A stretch of DNA of 64,000 nt from Vibrio stylophorae (GTDB lineage: Bacteria; Pseudomonadota; Gammaproteobacteria; Enterobacterales; Vibrionaceae). The stretch covers positions 712,475 through 776,474 of the forward strand of contig NZ_CAKLDI010000001.1 of assembly GCF_921293875.1 (NCBI RefSeq), written 5' to 3'. Below the pieces are notes generated by a model that was not told the origin of the DNA, did no database searches, and saw nothing but the letters and a program-made list of their open reading frames with translations. Below are positions 18,595 through 29,141 of the stretch, in pieces (the stretch's first letter is position 1; the number at the start of each line of letters is the position of its first letter). A program made the translations under genes and the position numbers.

Positions 18595-19344
18595 TTAGTA
18601 TTCAGAATTTAACTCAATGACATTAATCGCAGAAGTGATGCCGATAAGATGCAGGCCTCTAGCTTCATCAGCTTGTTTTTCTTTTGCAACAGTTGGCGCG
18701 ATTATTAATTCACCATCAGGTTCCGCCATACATTTATCGGTAGGGGCTGCTTTGTAATATTGGACAGTTACACCACCAGTGTATTTCTTTTCTTTGCGTT
18801 TTAATGCGCAGAATTCACCGCCACCTTTGTTTACAGGCTCCCACCAGATCTCAGCTATTTTATTTTTAGATGCCAAGTATTGTTTGATGTCATTGGCGGC
18901 TGGATAACGCCAAAGTGGTGTGGTTGGCATTAGTGAGTGCTCACCAAAAAACCATTGATATTGTTCAGTCGGTGTAAATGATGGGCCGTCATAGTCAAAA
19001 ATAATGCGTGTAGGTGAGGGGCTTGTTTGAGTGGTGTTGGTGCAATTACCACCAAAACAATTAAATTCAACGAAGTCATCCGTTCGCTTTGGCTTACCAC
19101 TGATTGCTTCTGTTTGTATTGAGTAGGCTACGCCACATCGGAAATGAATGGCTCGCTTGTCAGCAGTCTTTTGATAGTAGTAATAGCCAATTTTTGTCGC
19201 CGAATTAGAGTCAGGTCTCTGCCATAAAATTGGATATTCAACACCATTATCGGTCACAGAAGTGCAAGGATCTTTCTTATCCTCATCTCCACCGCAACCA
19301 GTGAGGGCTAGGGCAGATAGGGCGATAAGTACTAATTTATTCAT
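18595..19344 (-). CDS. Unknown Cys-rich lipoprotein
   Basis: A 249-residue protein with a type II signal peptide (MNKLVLIALSALALTGC, lipobox LTGC), so it should be anchored to the envelope by its cysteine near residue 17. The mature part has about seven further cysteines, probably in disulfides, and many aromatic residues; I do not recognise a family. The start at 19344 has GGGAGT six bases upstream. The gene is visibly AT-richer than its neighbours, as is the protease gene facing away from it, with which it shares the 299-base upstream region. Together they look like an accessory pair acquired between the CBS gene and queA. Confidence 0.65.
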   Translation of the reverse strand: MNKLVLIALSALALTGCGGDEDKKDPCTSVTDNGVEYPILWQRPDSNSATKIGYYYYQKTADKRAIHFRCGVAYSIQTEAISGKPKRTDDFVEFNCFGGNCTNTTQTSPSPTRIIFDYDGPSFTPTEQYQWFFGEHSLMPTTPLWRYPAANDIKQYLASKNKIAEIWWEPVNKGGGEFCALKRKEKKYTGGVTVQYYKAAPTDKCMAEPDGELIIAPTVAKEKQADEARGLHLIGITSAINVIELNSEY

Positions 19345-19643
19345 ATATAACTCCCTGTAGAATGCAACGATCATTGCACAGCAAATTAATCATTTAAAGG
19401 TGTTTAACGAGAGAACCGAGTGACTCAGTTCTAAGTTATTTATGAATATTACGGTACAGGGTGTTGTATGTGTTGTTTTTCGTAGAATAAATTATGCATA
19501 CATATTCTGTATAGAAAATGTCAGGTATCTTATCGGTTACATTTTTTTACAATGAGGATCATAGGTGGGGCATATGACCTTGACTTGGTCTTGATTTCAT
19601 TTGGTGAGGTGGATATAAGCAACTCAGTGAAGGTGGAGTGACT
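19345..19643. other. Divergent AT-rich promoter region
   Basis: This 299-base AT-rich gap between the lipoprotein and the protease genes should contain both promoters. No operator or small coding sequence was recognised. Confidence 0.4.
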
Positions 19644-20777
19644 ATGAAAAAAACGAAACAGGTACTGCTATATGCCTTGCTTAGTTCATTTGCATTCGGC
19701 GTAAATGCAGCTGAGGCTTCTTTTCCCGATGATGGATTAATTATGCCAGCCATTGTTGGAGGTATAGATGCAACGATAAATGAACTTCCATGGCAGGCTT
19801 ATATTGCCGTTGATCATGGTGCTGATAGATATTCAAGTTGTGGTGGTACAGTCATCGCTGATACTTGGATTCTTACGGCGGCACATTGCCTAAAAAAAAC
19901 TGATGGTAGCGATGTATCTGCCGCCGATATAAGTGTTTATGTCGGTTTAGCAAATATCGCAAGGGTTCGTTGGGGTATTGGCCCTGATGCTAAAGGAGCA
20001 AATTACCGCGCTGTTGATCAAGTATTCACCCATCCACAATATGTGCACTCAAGACAGCCTATTTATAATGATATTGCCCTCATCAAATTAAAATCGAGCA
20101 TTACTGGTACTGCGGCACAACCAATAAAGATGATTGACCAGAGTGATCTTTCATCTTTTAACGGGGACTATGGTCGCGAAAATAATTTGGTCACAAGTGG
20201 CTGGGGATATATTGACACAACAGGTCAATCTCATACGGACTCATTACAGCGTGCGCCTTTAAAGTCAGTAACTGATCAACTTTGTTCAATGAGTGCAGGT
20301 CTTCAGACGATACAGATGCCATCAGTGCTTTGTGCGGTTGGTGAGTTGCCAACAACACCTGGTATTTGCCAAGGTGATTCTGGTGGTCCTTTGATCTGGC
20401 AAAATGGCGATGTTTCTTCTGAAAACGATAAGGGATACCGGATTGTTGGGGTTACGAGCTATACGACTTCTGAATATGGGTCGCCAGTAAAATGTGGTAA
20501 TTCGAGTCCTGATGGTTTTGCCGAAGTAGCTGAATTTAATCAGGTCGGCGCATTTATTATTGATACAATTTCGAGTGTTGATGGAAATACTAACGCACTG
20601 ACAATTTCACCAACATTCACGGTCGATATTTTTGATGGCGCGGGCGATGGTGGCGGTGGTGTTATAAAACCAGACCCAAATCCAGACCATACCTACGGCG
20701 GTAATGCATCAAGCTTTGGCATTTTCGGTCTACTTGGCTTACTTGCTCTCTTTGGTTTGCGTCGATATCGCTATTAA
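19644..20777 (+). CDS. Secreted S1-family serine protease with GlyGly-CTERM tail
   Basis: A 377-residue chymotrypsin-fold protease. A signal peptide (about residues 1-23) is followed by a short propeptide and the mature N-terminus IVGG at I37. The triad is H81 (TAAHC), D143 (NDIAL) and S246 (QGDSGGP). The C-terminus has a Gly/Asp/Pro-rich linker, a GG motif, a hydrophobic helix and RRYRY: a GlyGly-CTERM signal, processed by rhombosortase and linked to type II secretion, as in V. cholerae VesB. Two oddities: the S1-pocket position six residues before the serine is Gly rather than Asp, and the activation site follows Ala rather than Arg/Lys, so the specificity is probably not tryptic. The ATG at 19644 has AAGGTGGAG upstream. 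Confidence 0.9.
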   Translation: MKKTKQVLLYALLSSFAFGVNAAEASFPDDGLIMPAIVGGIDATINELPWQAYIAVDHGADRYSSCGGTVIADTWILTAAHCLKKTDGSDVSAADISVYVGLANIARVRWGIGPDAKGANYRAVDQVFTHPQYVHSRQPIYNDIALIKLKSSITGTAAQPIKMIDQSDLSSFNGDYGRENNLVTSGWGYIDTTGQSHTDSLQRAPLKSVTDQLCSMSAGLQTIQMPSVLCAVGELPTTPGICQGDSGGPLIWQNGDVSSENDKGYRIVGVTSYTTSEYGSPVKCGNSSPDGFAEVAEFNQVGAFIIDTISSVDGNTNALTISPTFTVDIFDGAGDGGGGVIKPDPNPDHTYGGNASSFGIFGLLGLLALFGLRRYRY

Positions 20778-20794
20778 TGAGGTATCGATATTTG

Positions 20795-20821
20795 AAAAAG
20801 GCTGCTTTGACAGCCTTTTTT
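20795..20821 (+). terminator. Protease gene terminator
   Basis: A 10-bp stem (AAAAAGGCTG with CAGCCTTTTT) with a six-base loop and a T run, 18 bases past the protease stop. Confidence 0.88.
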
Positions 20822-20929
20822 CGTTTTGTCGCGATCGCTGCTCAGATTGACACCTTTGTACACGCAAATCCGCTTGCACCTCGATGCGCAGGTCAATAGA
20901 CTACCCGCCTTGAGCAAAAAGGTGACCAT

Positions 20930-21988
20930 ATGCAAGTTTCTGATTTTCATTTTGACCTACCCGATGCGCTGATTGCGCGCTATCCCCAGCCTGATCGCAG
21001 CGCTAGCCGTTTATTGCAATTAGAAGGCAATGGTGGTGCGCTGACTGATCGTCAATTTAAAGATGTGGTGGATTTAATCCAGCCAGGCGATCTCGTGGTA
21101 TTTAACAATACCCGTGTGATCCCAGCGCGCATGTATGGTCAAAAAGCGTCAGGCGGAAAATTAGAAGTTTTGGTTGAGCGCGTGCTTGATGAGCATTCTG
21201 TTTTAGCACATGTACGCTCTTCTAAATCGCCGAAACCTGGTACCCAACTTTTGCTTGGTGTGGATCATGGTTTGGCTGTCGAAGCTGAAATGGTCGCACG
21301 CCATGATGCGCTTTTTGAGATTCGCTTTGCTGGCGAACAAACCGTGCTGCAAATTCTTGAGCAAATTGGCCATATGCCATTACCGCCTTATATTGACCGC
21401 CCTGATGAAGATAGTGATAAAGAACGCTATCAGACCGTATACAATGAAAAACCTGGGGCTGTCGCTGCGCCAACGGCGGGTTTGCATTTTGATGATGCGA
21501 TTTTGGCCCAGCTAAAAGCCAAAGGTGTTGAATTTGCTTTTGTCACTTTGCATGTGGGCGCTGGCACCTTCCAGCCCGTGCGCGTCGATAATATCCTTGA
21601 TCACCATATGCACTCTGAATATGTCGAAGTGACGCAAGCCGTAGTCGATGCGATTGCAGCAGCGCGTGCCCGTGGTGGGCGAGTGATTGCCGTGGGGACG
21701 ACCTCAGTGCGTTCTCTAGAAAGTGCTGCGCAAGCTGCTAAAAAGAATGGCACAGCATTTGCGCCTTTCTTCGGTGATACCGAAATCTTTATCTATCCCG
21801 GTTATGAATTTTTGCAAGTGGACGCTTTGGTGACTAACTTCCATTTGCCTGAGTCGACGTTGATTATGCTCGTGAGTGCCTTTGCTGGCTTTGACCATAC
21901 CATGGCCGCATACCAGCACGCTGTCGCTCATCAATATCGCTTCTTTAGTTATGGTGATGCGATGTTTATCACTAAACAAAGCAAATAA
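20930..21988 (+). CDS. queA: tRNA S-adenosylmethionine:queuine ribosyltransferase-isomerase QueA
   Basis: QueA moves the ribosyl part of S-adenosylmethionine to 7-aminomethyl-7-deazaguanine in tRNA, giving epoxyqueuosine. The 352-residue length and segments [43 protein letters not shown] and [10 protein letters not shown] are diagnostic. It precedes tgt, the enzyme of the previous step, with about 200 bases between them; this queA-tgt-yajC-secDF order is standard in gammaproteobacteria. Confidence 0.97.
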   Translation: MQVSDFHFDLPDALIARYPQPDRSASRLLQLEGNGGALTDRQFKDVVDLIQPGDLVVFNNTRVIPARMYGQKASGGKLEVLVERVLDEHSVLAHVRSSKSPKPGTQLLLGVDHGLAVEAEMVARHDALFEIRFAGEQTVLQILEQIGHMPLPPYIDRPDEDSDKERYQTVYNEKPGAVAAPTAGLHFDDAILAQLKAKGVEFAFVTLHVGAGTFQPVRVDNILDHHMHSEYVEVTQAVVDAIAAARARGGRVIAVGTTSVRSLESAAQAAKKNGTAFAPFFGDTEIFIYPGYEFLQVDALVTNFHLPESTLIMLVSAFAGFDHTMAAYQHAVAHQYRFFSYGDAMFITKQSK

Positions 21989-22121
21989 AGTAAGTAAGCA
22001 AAAGCAGTCGATTTAAAATTTTATGCGTTTTTTAAAACGTGAAAGCGTCCTTTGCTACGCTGATGTCAATGACGCTGGTGTGAATGACATCCTCTCATAA
22101 CATCAAAGCAAAGAGTGGTAA

Positions 22122-23321
<1,200 letters not shown>

Positions 23322-23342
23322 AAAAACTGAGGACATTGATTC

Positions 23343-23678
23343 ATGAGTCTTATTTCTACAGCCCACGCAGCAGGTGAAGCCGGCGCACAACAAGGTGGCG
23401 GTTTCTCTCTTATTTTTATGCTGGTGATGTTCGCGGCGATCTTCTACTTTATGATTTTCCGTCCGCAAAACAAACGTGTGAAAGAGCACCGCAACCTGAT
23501 GTCATCCATGGGCAAAGGTGACGAAGTTCTGACCAATGGTGGTTTGGTGGGTAAAATCACTAAAATCTCTGAAGAGTCTGACTTTATCGTGATCGCGCTA
23601 AACGACAGCAACCAAGTAACTATCAAAAAAGATTTCGTGACTGCGGTACTACCGAAAGGAACAATTCAGTCGCTTTAA
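23343..23678 (+). CDS. yajC: Sec translocon accessory subunit YajC
   Basis: A 111-residue inner-membrane protein with one helix near residues 20-40 (FSLIFMLVMFAAIFYFMIF) followed by RPQNKRVKEH and a small basic cytoplasmic domain with GDEVLTNGG. YajC associates with SecDF and SecYEG. It lies 21 bases after tgt, with GAGGA before the ATG, and 36 bases before secD. Confidence 0.95.
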   Translation: MSLISTAHAAGEAGAQQGGGFSLIFMLVMFAAIFYFMIFRPQNKRVKEHRNLMSSMGKGDEVLTNGGLVGKITKISEESDFIVIALNDSNQVTIKKDFVTAVLPKGTIQSL

Positions 23679-23714
23679 TTTGCAACAGCCCTCTAACACA
23701 AAAGGATTGTAACC

Positions 23715-25568
23715 GTGTTAAATCGCTATCCTTTGTGGAAGTACTTGATGGTCGCCTTTGCGCTAATTATTGGCGGCCTTTACGCTCTTCCCAATTTATA
23801 CGGTGAAGATCCAGCGGTTCAAATCTCCGGAGCGCGCGGCGCTCCGGCTGATTTAGCAACCATGGATACCGTTGAAAAGCTCCTTGAGCAAAATCAAATT
23901 ACCCCCAAAGGCGTCTCGCTTGAAAACGGCACGGTACTCGTCCGTTTAAACAATCTAGAACAGCAAAGCTTAGCGCGTGAAGCCCTTTTAAAAGGCTTGG
24001 ATCGTGATCGCTTTGTCGTCGCCTTAAACCTTGCACCTGCAACGCCTGCATGGCTGCAAAGTATTGGTGCCAACCCAATGAAATTGGGCTTGGATCTTCG
24101 TGGTGGTGTGCATTTCTTGATGGAAGTGGACATGGATGCTGCGCTCAAGCGCCTGCTCACCCAGCAAGAAGATGGTTTCCGTAGCGAGCTTCGTGAAGCG
24201 AAAATTCGCTACCGTAGCATTGATGTGAATGCGCAAAATATCGTGATTCGTCTTCGCTCTGAAGCGGATATCGATAAAGCCTATGATCTGCTACGTGAAA
24301 AAACACAAGATATGCAATTTGCTGTTAATCGTAGTGCGATGAGCATTACAGCCAACTACAGCGAAGCTTATCTGCAGCAAATGGCGAATGATGCTGTTGA
24401 GCAAAATATTCAAATTTTGCGCAGCCGTGTGAACGAATTGGGTGTTGCCGAGCCAGTTGTGGTTCGTCAAGGCGCAAACCGTATCGTAGTACAGCTTCCG
24501 GGTGTTCAAGACACTGCGCGTGCAAAAGAGATTTTGGGCGCAACAGCCACACTTGAATTTCGTGAAGTGAACACCAACGCTGACCTAAACGCCGCCGCGC
24601 GAGGTCGTGTGCCTGCTGACAGCGAGCTATTTAAAGATCGCAATGGCCAGCCAGTGGTGTTGTACAAGCGTGTTATTTTGACTGGTACGCATATTTCAGG
24701 CGCATCTTCGGGTGTTGATCAGCAAACCGGCATGCCACAGGTGAATATTCAGCTTGATGGCGAGGGTGGGGCGAAAATGAAAGCCTTTACTCGTAATGCC
24801 GTGGGCAAATTGATGGCTACCGTGTTTGCAGAGTACAAAGACAATGGTAAGCGCGATCCTGACGGTAAAGTCATTCTTGAAAAACATGAAGAAGTGATTA
24901 ACCAAGCCACCATTCAGGCGGTATTGGGCAGTAGCTTCCGTATCACAGGGATCGACAGCGCCGCTGAAGCGCATAACCTTGCGTTATTGCTTCGTGCTGG
25001 TGCTTTGATTGCGCCGATTACCATCGTAGAAGAGCGCACCATTGGTCCATCAATGGGCCAGCAAAACATCGATATGGGTATTCAAGCCTGTGTTTGGGGC
25101 ATGATTGCGGTCATGGTCTTTACCCTGCTTTACTACCGTGGTTTCGGTTTGGTGGCTTGTTTCGCTTTGGGTATGAACTTGGTTCTAATTATCGGCATTA
25201 TGTCGATGATTCCAGGTGCGACCATGACGCTACCAGGTATCGCCGGTATTGTACTGACGGTGGGGATGGCGGTGGATGCCAACGTGTTGATCTTCGAGCG
25301 TATACGTGAAGAGCTTCGCGAAGGGCGTAATCCACAGCAAGCGATTAATGAAGGTTATAGCAATGCCTTTAGTACCATTGCCGATGCCAACATCACGACA
25401 TTTATGACCGCGTTGATTCTTTTTGCCGTGGGTACAGGTGCAATTAAAGGCTTTGCCGTGACATTGATGATTGGTATTGCCACCTCGATGTTTACTGCGA
25501 TTGTCGGCACACGTGCCATCGTTAACCTTGTGGTTGGCGGTAAGCGCATTAAGAAACTGTATATCTAA
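23715..25568 (+). CDS. secD: Protein translocase subunit SecD
   Basis: SecD uses the proton gradient to help complete protein export through SecYEG. The 617-residue protein has an N-terminal helix (residues 6-25), the large periplasmic P1 region with [15 protein letters not shown], and a C-terminal set of membrane segments with [19 protein letters not shown] and [21 protein letters not shown]. The start is GTG at 23715, matching E. coli [10 protein letters not shown]. It is followed by secF after 11 bases. Confidence 0.97.
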   Translation: MLNRYPLWKYLMVAFALIIGGLYALPNLYGEDPAVQISGARGAPADLATMDTVEKLLEQNQITPKGVSLENGTVLVRLNNLEQQSLAREALLKGLDRDRFVVALNLAPATPAWLQSIGANPMKLGLDLRGGVHFLMEVDMDAALKRLLTQQEDGFRSELREAKIRYRSIDVNAQNIVIRLRSEADIDKAYDLLREKTQDMQFAVNRSAMSITANYSEAYLQQMANDAVEQNIQILRSRVNELGVAEPVVVRQGANRIVVQLPGVQDTARAKEILGATATLEFREVNTNADLNAAARGRVPADSELFKDRNGQPVVLYKRVILTGTHISGASSGVDQQTGMPQVNIQLDGEGGAKMKAFTRNAVGKLMATVFAEYKDNGKRDPDGKVILEKHEEVINQATIQAVLGSSFRITGIDSAAEAHNLALLLRAGALIAPITIVEERTIGPSMGQQNIDMGIQACVWGMIAVMVFTLLYYRGFGLVACFALGMNLVLIIGIMSMIPGATMTLPGIAGIVLTVGMAVDANVLIFERIREELREGRNPQQAINEGYSNAFSTIADANITTFMTALILFAVGTGAIKGFAVTLMIGIATSMFTAIVGTRAIVNLVVGGKRIKKLYI

Positions 25569-25579
25569 GGGGTATTGTG

Positions 25580-26524
25580 ATGTTTCAATTTTTAAAACCG
25601 TCTCAAACCCTTAACTTTATGCGCTGGTCAAAGTTGACCGTGGGTATCTCGATTCTAGCGATTGCAGCATCGATCTTCTCACTATCGACTAAGTGGCTGA
25701 ACTGGGGTTTAGATTTTACCGGTGGTACGCTGATTGAGGTTCATTTCTCTCAGCCTGCGCCTTTGGATCAGGTTCGTGACGATTTGGCGGCGAACGGTTA
25801 TGCCGACGCCATCGTTCAAAACTTTGGTTCCTTACAAGATGTGATGGTGCGTTTACGTCCACGCGGTGATGTTGATAACAAAGCCTTGGGTGATTCGGTG
25901 ATGGCCATTTTGACCAAAATCGATGCCAATGTGCAGATGAAGCGTTTGGAAAACGTGAGTGCGAGTGTGGGTTCAGAGCTTGCAGAGGCTGGCGGTCTTG
26001 CGATTATCGCCGCGCTTCTTTGTATTCTGGCTTATATCTCATTGCGCTTTGAATGGCGTCTGGCTGCGGGTGCCGTTGCATCTTTGGTGCACGACATCAT
26101 TATCACGGTTGGTGTGTTCTCCTTCCTTCAGATTGAAGTGGATTTGACCATCGTGGCAGCATTATTGACCGTGGTTGGTTACTCACTTAACGATACCATC
26201 GTGGTGTTTGACCGTATTCGCGAAAACTTCCGTAAGATGCGTCGTAGTGATCCTGTGGAAGTGGTCAATAGTGCGATTACACAAACCTTGAGTCGTACCT
26301 TGATTTCATCAGCAACAACTTTGTTTGTGGTGATTGCGCTGTTCCTTAAAGGCGGCACCATGATCCATGGTTTTGCATTGGCACTACTACTGGGTATTAG
26401 TGTGGGTACTTACTCTTCAATCTATGTGGCTTCGGCGCTAGCATTGAAACTGGGGATTACCCGTGAGCACTTGATGCCACCACAAGTAGAAAAAGAAGGT
26501 GCAGATTTTGATGCGATGCCTTAA
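25580..26524 (+). CDS. secF: Protein translocase subunit SecF
   Basis: A 314-residue partner of SecD with a first helix near residues 20-40, WGLDFTGGTLIEV in the periplasmic domain, and the C-terminal helices with SLNDTIVVFDRIREN. The ATG at 25580 has AAGGGG seven bases upstream and is preferred to a GTG just before it. The operon ends at a strong hairpin. Confidence 0.96.
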   Translation: MFQFLKPSQTLNFMRWSKLTVGISILAIAASIFSLSTKWLNWGLDFTGGTLIEVHFSQPAPLDQVRDDLAANGYADAIVQNFGSLQDVMVRLRPRGDVDNKALGDSVMAILTKIDANVQMKRLENVSASVGSELAEAGGLAIIAALLCILAYISLRFEWRLAAGAVASLVHDIIITVGVFSFLQIEVDLTIVAALLTVVGYSLNDTIVVFDRIRENFRKMRRSDPVEVVNSAITQTLSRTLISSATTLFVVIALFLKGGTMIHGFALALLLGISVGTYSSIYVASALALKLGITREHLMPPQVEKEGADFDAMP

Positions 26525-26555
26525 CCACAGGCTAGTTCATTGATTATATGCAGAT

Positions 26556-26584
26556 AAAAGCGCAGCATTGGCTGCGCTTTTTTG
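26556..26584 (+). terminator. secF operon terminator
   Basis: An 11-bp perfect stem (AAAAGCGCAGC with GCTGCGCTTTT), loop ATTG and six T, 32 bases after secF and just before the insertion sequence. Confidence 0.9.
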
Positions 26585-26597
26585 TTGTCATCCCTAA

Positions 26598-26618
26598 ACC
26601 ACCGCCTATGGCGGTGGT
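26598..26618. repeat. IS left-end hairpin
   Basis: A perfect 9-bp inverted repeat with a 3-base loop. IS200-family transposases recognise such subterminal hairpins in single-stranded DNA. Confidence 0.75.
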
Positions 26619-26704
26619 GATTGTCCCTTAGGGCTATTGCCCGTAGAAGTGCCCATGCTAGAAGAAAAGCTCTTATTCACCATAAGTAAGAGGTTTCAAT
26701 TAAC

Positions 26705-27142
26705 ATGGGCGATTACAGAAGTTCATCACATGTGTACTGGCGTTGTAAATATCATATCGTATGGACACCAAAGTACCGTTTTAAGATTTTGAAGGGCAAT
26801 GTAGGTAAGGAGCTTTATAGGTCGATTTACATTCTTTGCAACATGAAAGATTGCGAAGTTTTAGAGCTAAATGTGCAAGAGGACCACGTGCATTTAGTCG
26901 CAATCGTCCCACCGAAAGTATCCATATCGACGTTAATGGGCATCCTGAAGGGAAGAAGTGCAATTAGGCTTTTCAATAAATTTCCCCATATAAGGAAAAA
27001 GCTCTGGGGTAATCATTTTTGGTTCAGAGGTTACTTCGTAGATACGGTAGGTGTGAACGAAGAAATAATCAGACGGTATGTGAGGCATCAAGATAAGAAA
27101 GAGCTGGAGTATGAGAAACAGCTTGAGTTGTTGAGAGATTAG
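26705..27142 (+). CDS. tnpA: IS200-type HUH/Y1 transposase TnpA
   Basis: A 145-residue transposase. It has the opening YRSSSHVYWRCKYHIVWTPKYR typical of the family, the HUH metal-binding motif HVH in EDHVHLVA (near residue 60), the GRSAIRLF segment, and the nucleophilic tyrosine in RRYVRHQ (near residue 121). The frame is complete, so it may be active. Such enzymes move single-stranded DNA by a peel-and-paste route. About 85 bases of leader precede it, including a second short hairpin CCCTTAGGG that could limit translation, as in IS200. Confidence 0.93.
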   Translation: MGDYRSSSHVYWRCKYHIVWTPKYRFKILKGNVGKELYRSIYILCNMKDCEVLELNVQEDHVHLVAIVPPKVSISTLMGILKGRSAIRLFNKFPHIRKKLWGNHFWFRGYFVDTVGVNEEIIRRYVRHQDKKELEYEKQLELLRD

Positions 27143-27152
27143 CAGCGAGATC

Positions 27153-27203
27153 GCCCCCTTCTAGGGGGCTGATAGTAAAACCGCCTTCTAAGAAGGCGGT
27201 TTT
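27153..27203 (+). repeat. IS right-end hairpins, also terminator-like
   Basis: Two hairpins follow the tnpA stop. The first (27153-27169) has a 7-bp stem of GCCCCCT and AGGGGGC. The second (27177-27203) pairs AAAACCGCCTTCT with AGAAGGCGGTTTT and is followed by T residues, so it may both mark the right end and stop transcription. Confidence 0.7.
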
Positions 27204-27255
27204 TTATTTCTAAATTTGAGCCTGTCAGAGCGCGAAGCTGCAAATTTTGGTCATA

Positions 27256-27285
27256 AAAAAACGCAGGACAAGTCCTGCGTTTTTT
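27256..27285 (-). terminator. suhB terminator
   Basis: A stem of at least 12 bp (ACGCAGGAC with GTCCTGCGT, extended by A/T runs) and a two-base loop, just beyond the suhB stop. It can act in both directions. Confidence 0.88.
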
Positions 27286-27300
27286 AAATATGGGGAGCGA

Positions 27301-28104
27301 TTATTTCATCATCGCTTCATTGCCGTTGGCACGAATGTGGCCAAGCAATGCTTTAACAACGCGTGGGCTTGCTGCAACAATGTTGCCACTTGCCATTTGG
27401 TTGTTACCGCCAGCGAAATCAGTACAGATTGCGCCTGCTTCTTTGGCGATCAATTCACCAGCTGCCATGTCCCATGGTTTCAAGCCAAGCTCAAAGAAAC
27501 CATCAACACGACCCGCAGCTAGGTAGCAAAGATCAAGAGCAGCACTACCGCTACGACGGAAGTCCGCACATTCAGTAAATAGGCTACCTACGATTTTAAT
27601 GTAGCTTTCTGCGTGTTGTTTCGCGCGGAATGGGAAACCAGTCGCAAGGATTGTACCCTGTAGATCGCGAGGTTGTGTTGCACGAATACGTTGAGAGTTC
27701 AATTGCGCACCGCCACCACGAGTTGCAGTGAATACTTCGTTACGAATTGGATCGTAAACCACAGCGATTTCAGTGCGACCTTTGATACGTAGGGCGATAG
27801 ACACGGCGTAATGAGGTAGGCCGTTCATAAAGTTGCGAGTACCATCCAGTGGGTCGATGATCCATTGATAGTCTTTATCGCTACCCGTTTTATTGCCAGA
27901 CTCTTCGGCAATAATGCAGTGATTTGGGTAAGAGTGCAGCAAGGTTTCGATAATGATTTCTTCTGCTTGCTTATCAACATTAGTCACAAAATCATTGCTG
28001 CCTTTAGAGGTCGAATCAATGTTATCTGGGTTCTCTGCTGATTTGGCGATAAAGTTGCCTGCCTTTCGCGCAGCACGAATGGCAATGTTAAGCATTGGAT
28101 GCAT
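27301..28104 (-). CDS. suhB: Inositol-1-monophosphatase / Nus factor SuhB
   Basis: A 267-residue member of the lithium-sensitive phosphatase family, the same length as E. coli SuhB. Metal-site motifs are EESG, IDPLDGTRNF (usually GTTNF in relatives) and GLKPWDMAAGELI. SuhB also takes part in rRNA transcription antitermination and RNA polymerase complexes. The start at 28104 gives MHPMLNIAIRAARKAG, matching E. coli; 17 upstream codons are excluded. It is divergent from trmJ. Confidence 0.96.
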   Translation of the reverse strand: MHPMLNIAIRAARKAGNFIAKSAENPDNIDSTSKGSNDFVTNVDKQAEEIIIETLLHSYPNHCIIAEESGNKTGSDKDYQWIIDPLDGTRNFMNGLPHYAVSIALRIKGRTEIAVVYDPIRNEVFTATRGGGAQLNSQRIRATQPRDLQGTILATGFPFRAKQHAESYIKIVGSLFTECADFRRSGSAALDLCYLAAGRVDGFFELGLKPWDMAAGELIAKEAGAICTDFAGGNNQMASGNIVAASPRVVKALLGHIRANGNEAMMK

Positions 28105-28293
28105 AGATATTTCCCAACGGATGTTAAAGAACGGAAAGCGGGCGGCAGTATACACATCGCCTTGGTAAAAGGGAAGTGGTTATTTTTTGTGCATGGCAAG
28201 CAAAGATACACATGGAAACTGTGATCAAAGGGGAAATGGCAAAAAGGGTATGATAAAATTCGCGCCCATCTTATTTAAGAAGCACTCATCACT

Positions 28294-29055
28294 ATGTTGA
28301 ATAATGTCAAAATCGTACTCATCGGCACTTCCCATTCAGGCAATATTGGATCGGCTGCGCGAGCGATGAAAGTGATGGGGCTAAGCCGTCTTGTATTGGT
28401 TGCACCTGAGTGCGAAATTGATGGTAAAGCCGTTGCTATGGCTGCCGGTGCCAGCGATATTATGAATCGTGCCCAAGTGGTGAATACTCTTGAAGAGGCG
28501 ATTGCTGATTGCACTTTGGTGGTTGGCTCCAGTGCGCGTCCGCGTCATTTAGAGTGGCCGCAACTTGAGACCCGTGAATTTGGCCAAAAAATGGTAGCCG
28601 AAGGCCAGCATAGTAAAGTAGCTATTGTCTTTGGGCGTGAGCGCACCGGGCTTACCAATGATGAGCTGCAAACCTGCCATTTTCACGTCAATATTCCAGC
28701 CAATGCAGAGTACAGCTCATTGAATCTTGCCATGGCAGTGCAAACCTTGAGTTATGAAGTGCGTATGGCTTGGCTTGAAAGCCAAACGCAAGCCATCAGT
28801 GAGGCTGAGCAAGATTATCCATTGGCTGAAGATCTTGAACGTTTCTACATCCATTTAGAGCGCGCGCTGACCTCCTCGAATTTTATTATTAAGGCGCATC
28901 CAGGCGCGGTGATGAATAAGCTGCGTCGCCTATTTAACCGTGCCCGTCCTGAGCAGCAAGAACTCAATATTTTACGCGGTATGCTCACTGCATTTGAGCG
29001 TGAAATGGCGCAAAGTAAAGCGGTGGAAACGACCGAAAATACAGATAAAAAATAA
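28294..29055 (+). CDS. trmJ: tRNA 2'-O-methyltransferase TrmJ
   Basis: A SPOUT-family methyltransferase of 253 residues that methylates the ribose of position 32 in several tRNAs. Features are an N-terminal [15 protein letters not shown]-like stretch (here [14 protein letters not shown]), [14 protein letters not shown] and [14 protein letters not shown], the last forming the SAM knot. It lies immediately upstream of the iscR promoter, the usual gammaproteobacterial order suhB/trmJ/iscR. Confidence 0.95.
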   Translation: MLNNVKIVLIGTSHSGNIGSAARAMKVMGLSRLVLVAPECEIDGKAVAMAAGASDIMNRAQVVNTLEEAIADCTLVVGSSARPRHLEWPQLETREFGQKMVAEGQHSKVAIVFGRERTGLTNDELQTCHFHVNIPANAEYSSLNLAMAVQTLSYEVRMAWLESQTQAISEAEQDYPLAEDLERFYIHLERALTSSNFIIKAHPGAVMNKLRRLFNRARPEQQELNILRGMLTAFEREMAQSKAVETTENTDKK

Positions 29056-29101
29056 CCCTGAACTTTAGTCAGGTAAATACTTGACCGAAATAGTCAGGTA
29101 T
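29052..29101 (+). promoter_or_regulatory. IscR type 1 binding sites at the isc promoter
   Basis: A 25-base site at 29077-29101 (ATACTTGACC...AGTCAGGTAT) fits the known type 1 IscR consensus ATASYYGACTRWWWYAGTCRRSTAT at 24 of 25 positions. A second, half-conserved copy (AGTCAGGTA) lies directly upstream at about 29052-29076. In E. coli two such sites let [2Fe-2S]-IscR repress its own operon. The -10 element was not assigned with confidence. Confidence 0.85.
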
Positions 29102-29141
29102 GAGAAGCTTGCCCTATAACAACGACACAAGGGTGAGAGCG

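Larger units (their letters stand above)
26598..27203 (+). mobile_element. IS200/IS605-family insertion sequence (IS200 group, IS1004-like size)
   Basis: A single-gene element carrying only a TnpA transposase, without tnpB. The left end is marked by a perfect 9-bp hairpin at 26598-26618 (ACCACCGCC with GGCGGTGGT, loop TAT) and the right end by a hairpin at 27177-27203. Ends are estimated from the hairpins; real cleavage sites may lie a few bases outside. The implied size, about 0.61-0.63 kb, is close to what I recall for Vibrio IS1004. It sits between the secF and suhB terminators and disrupts no gene. Confidence 0.82.
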
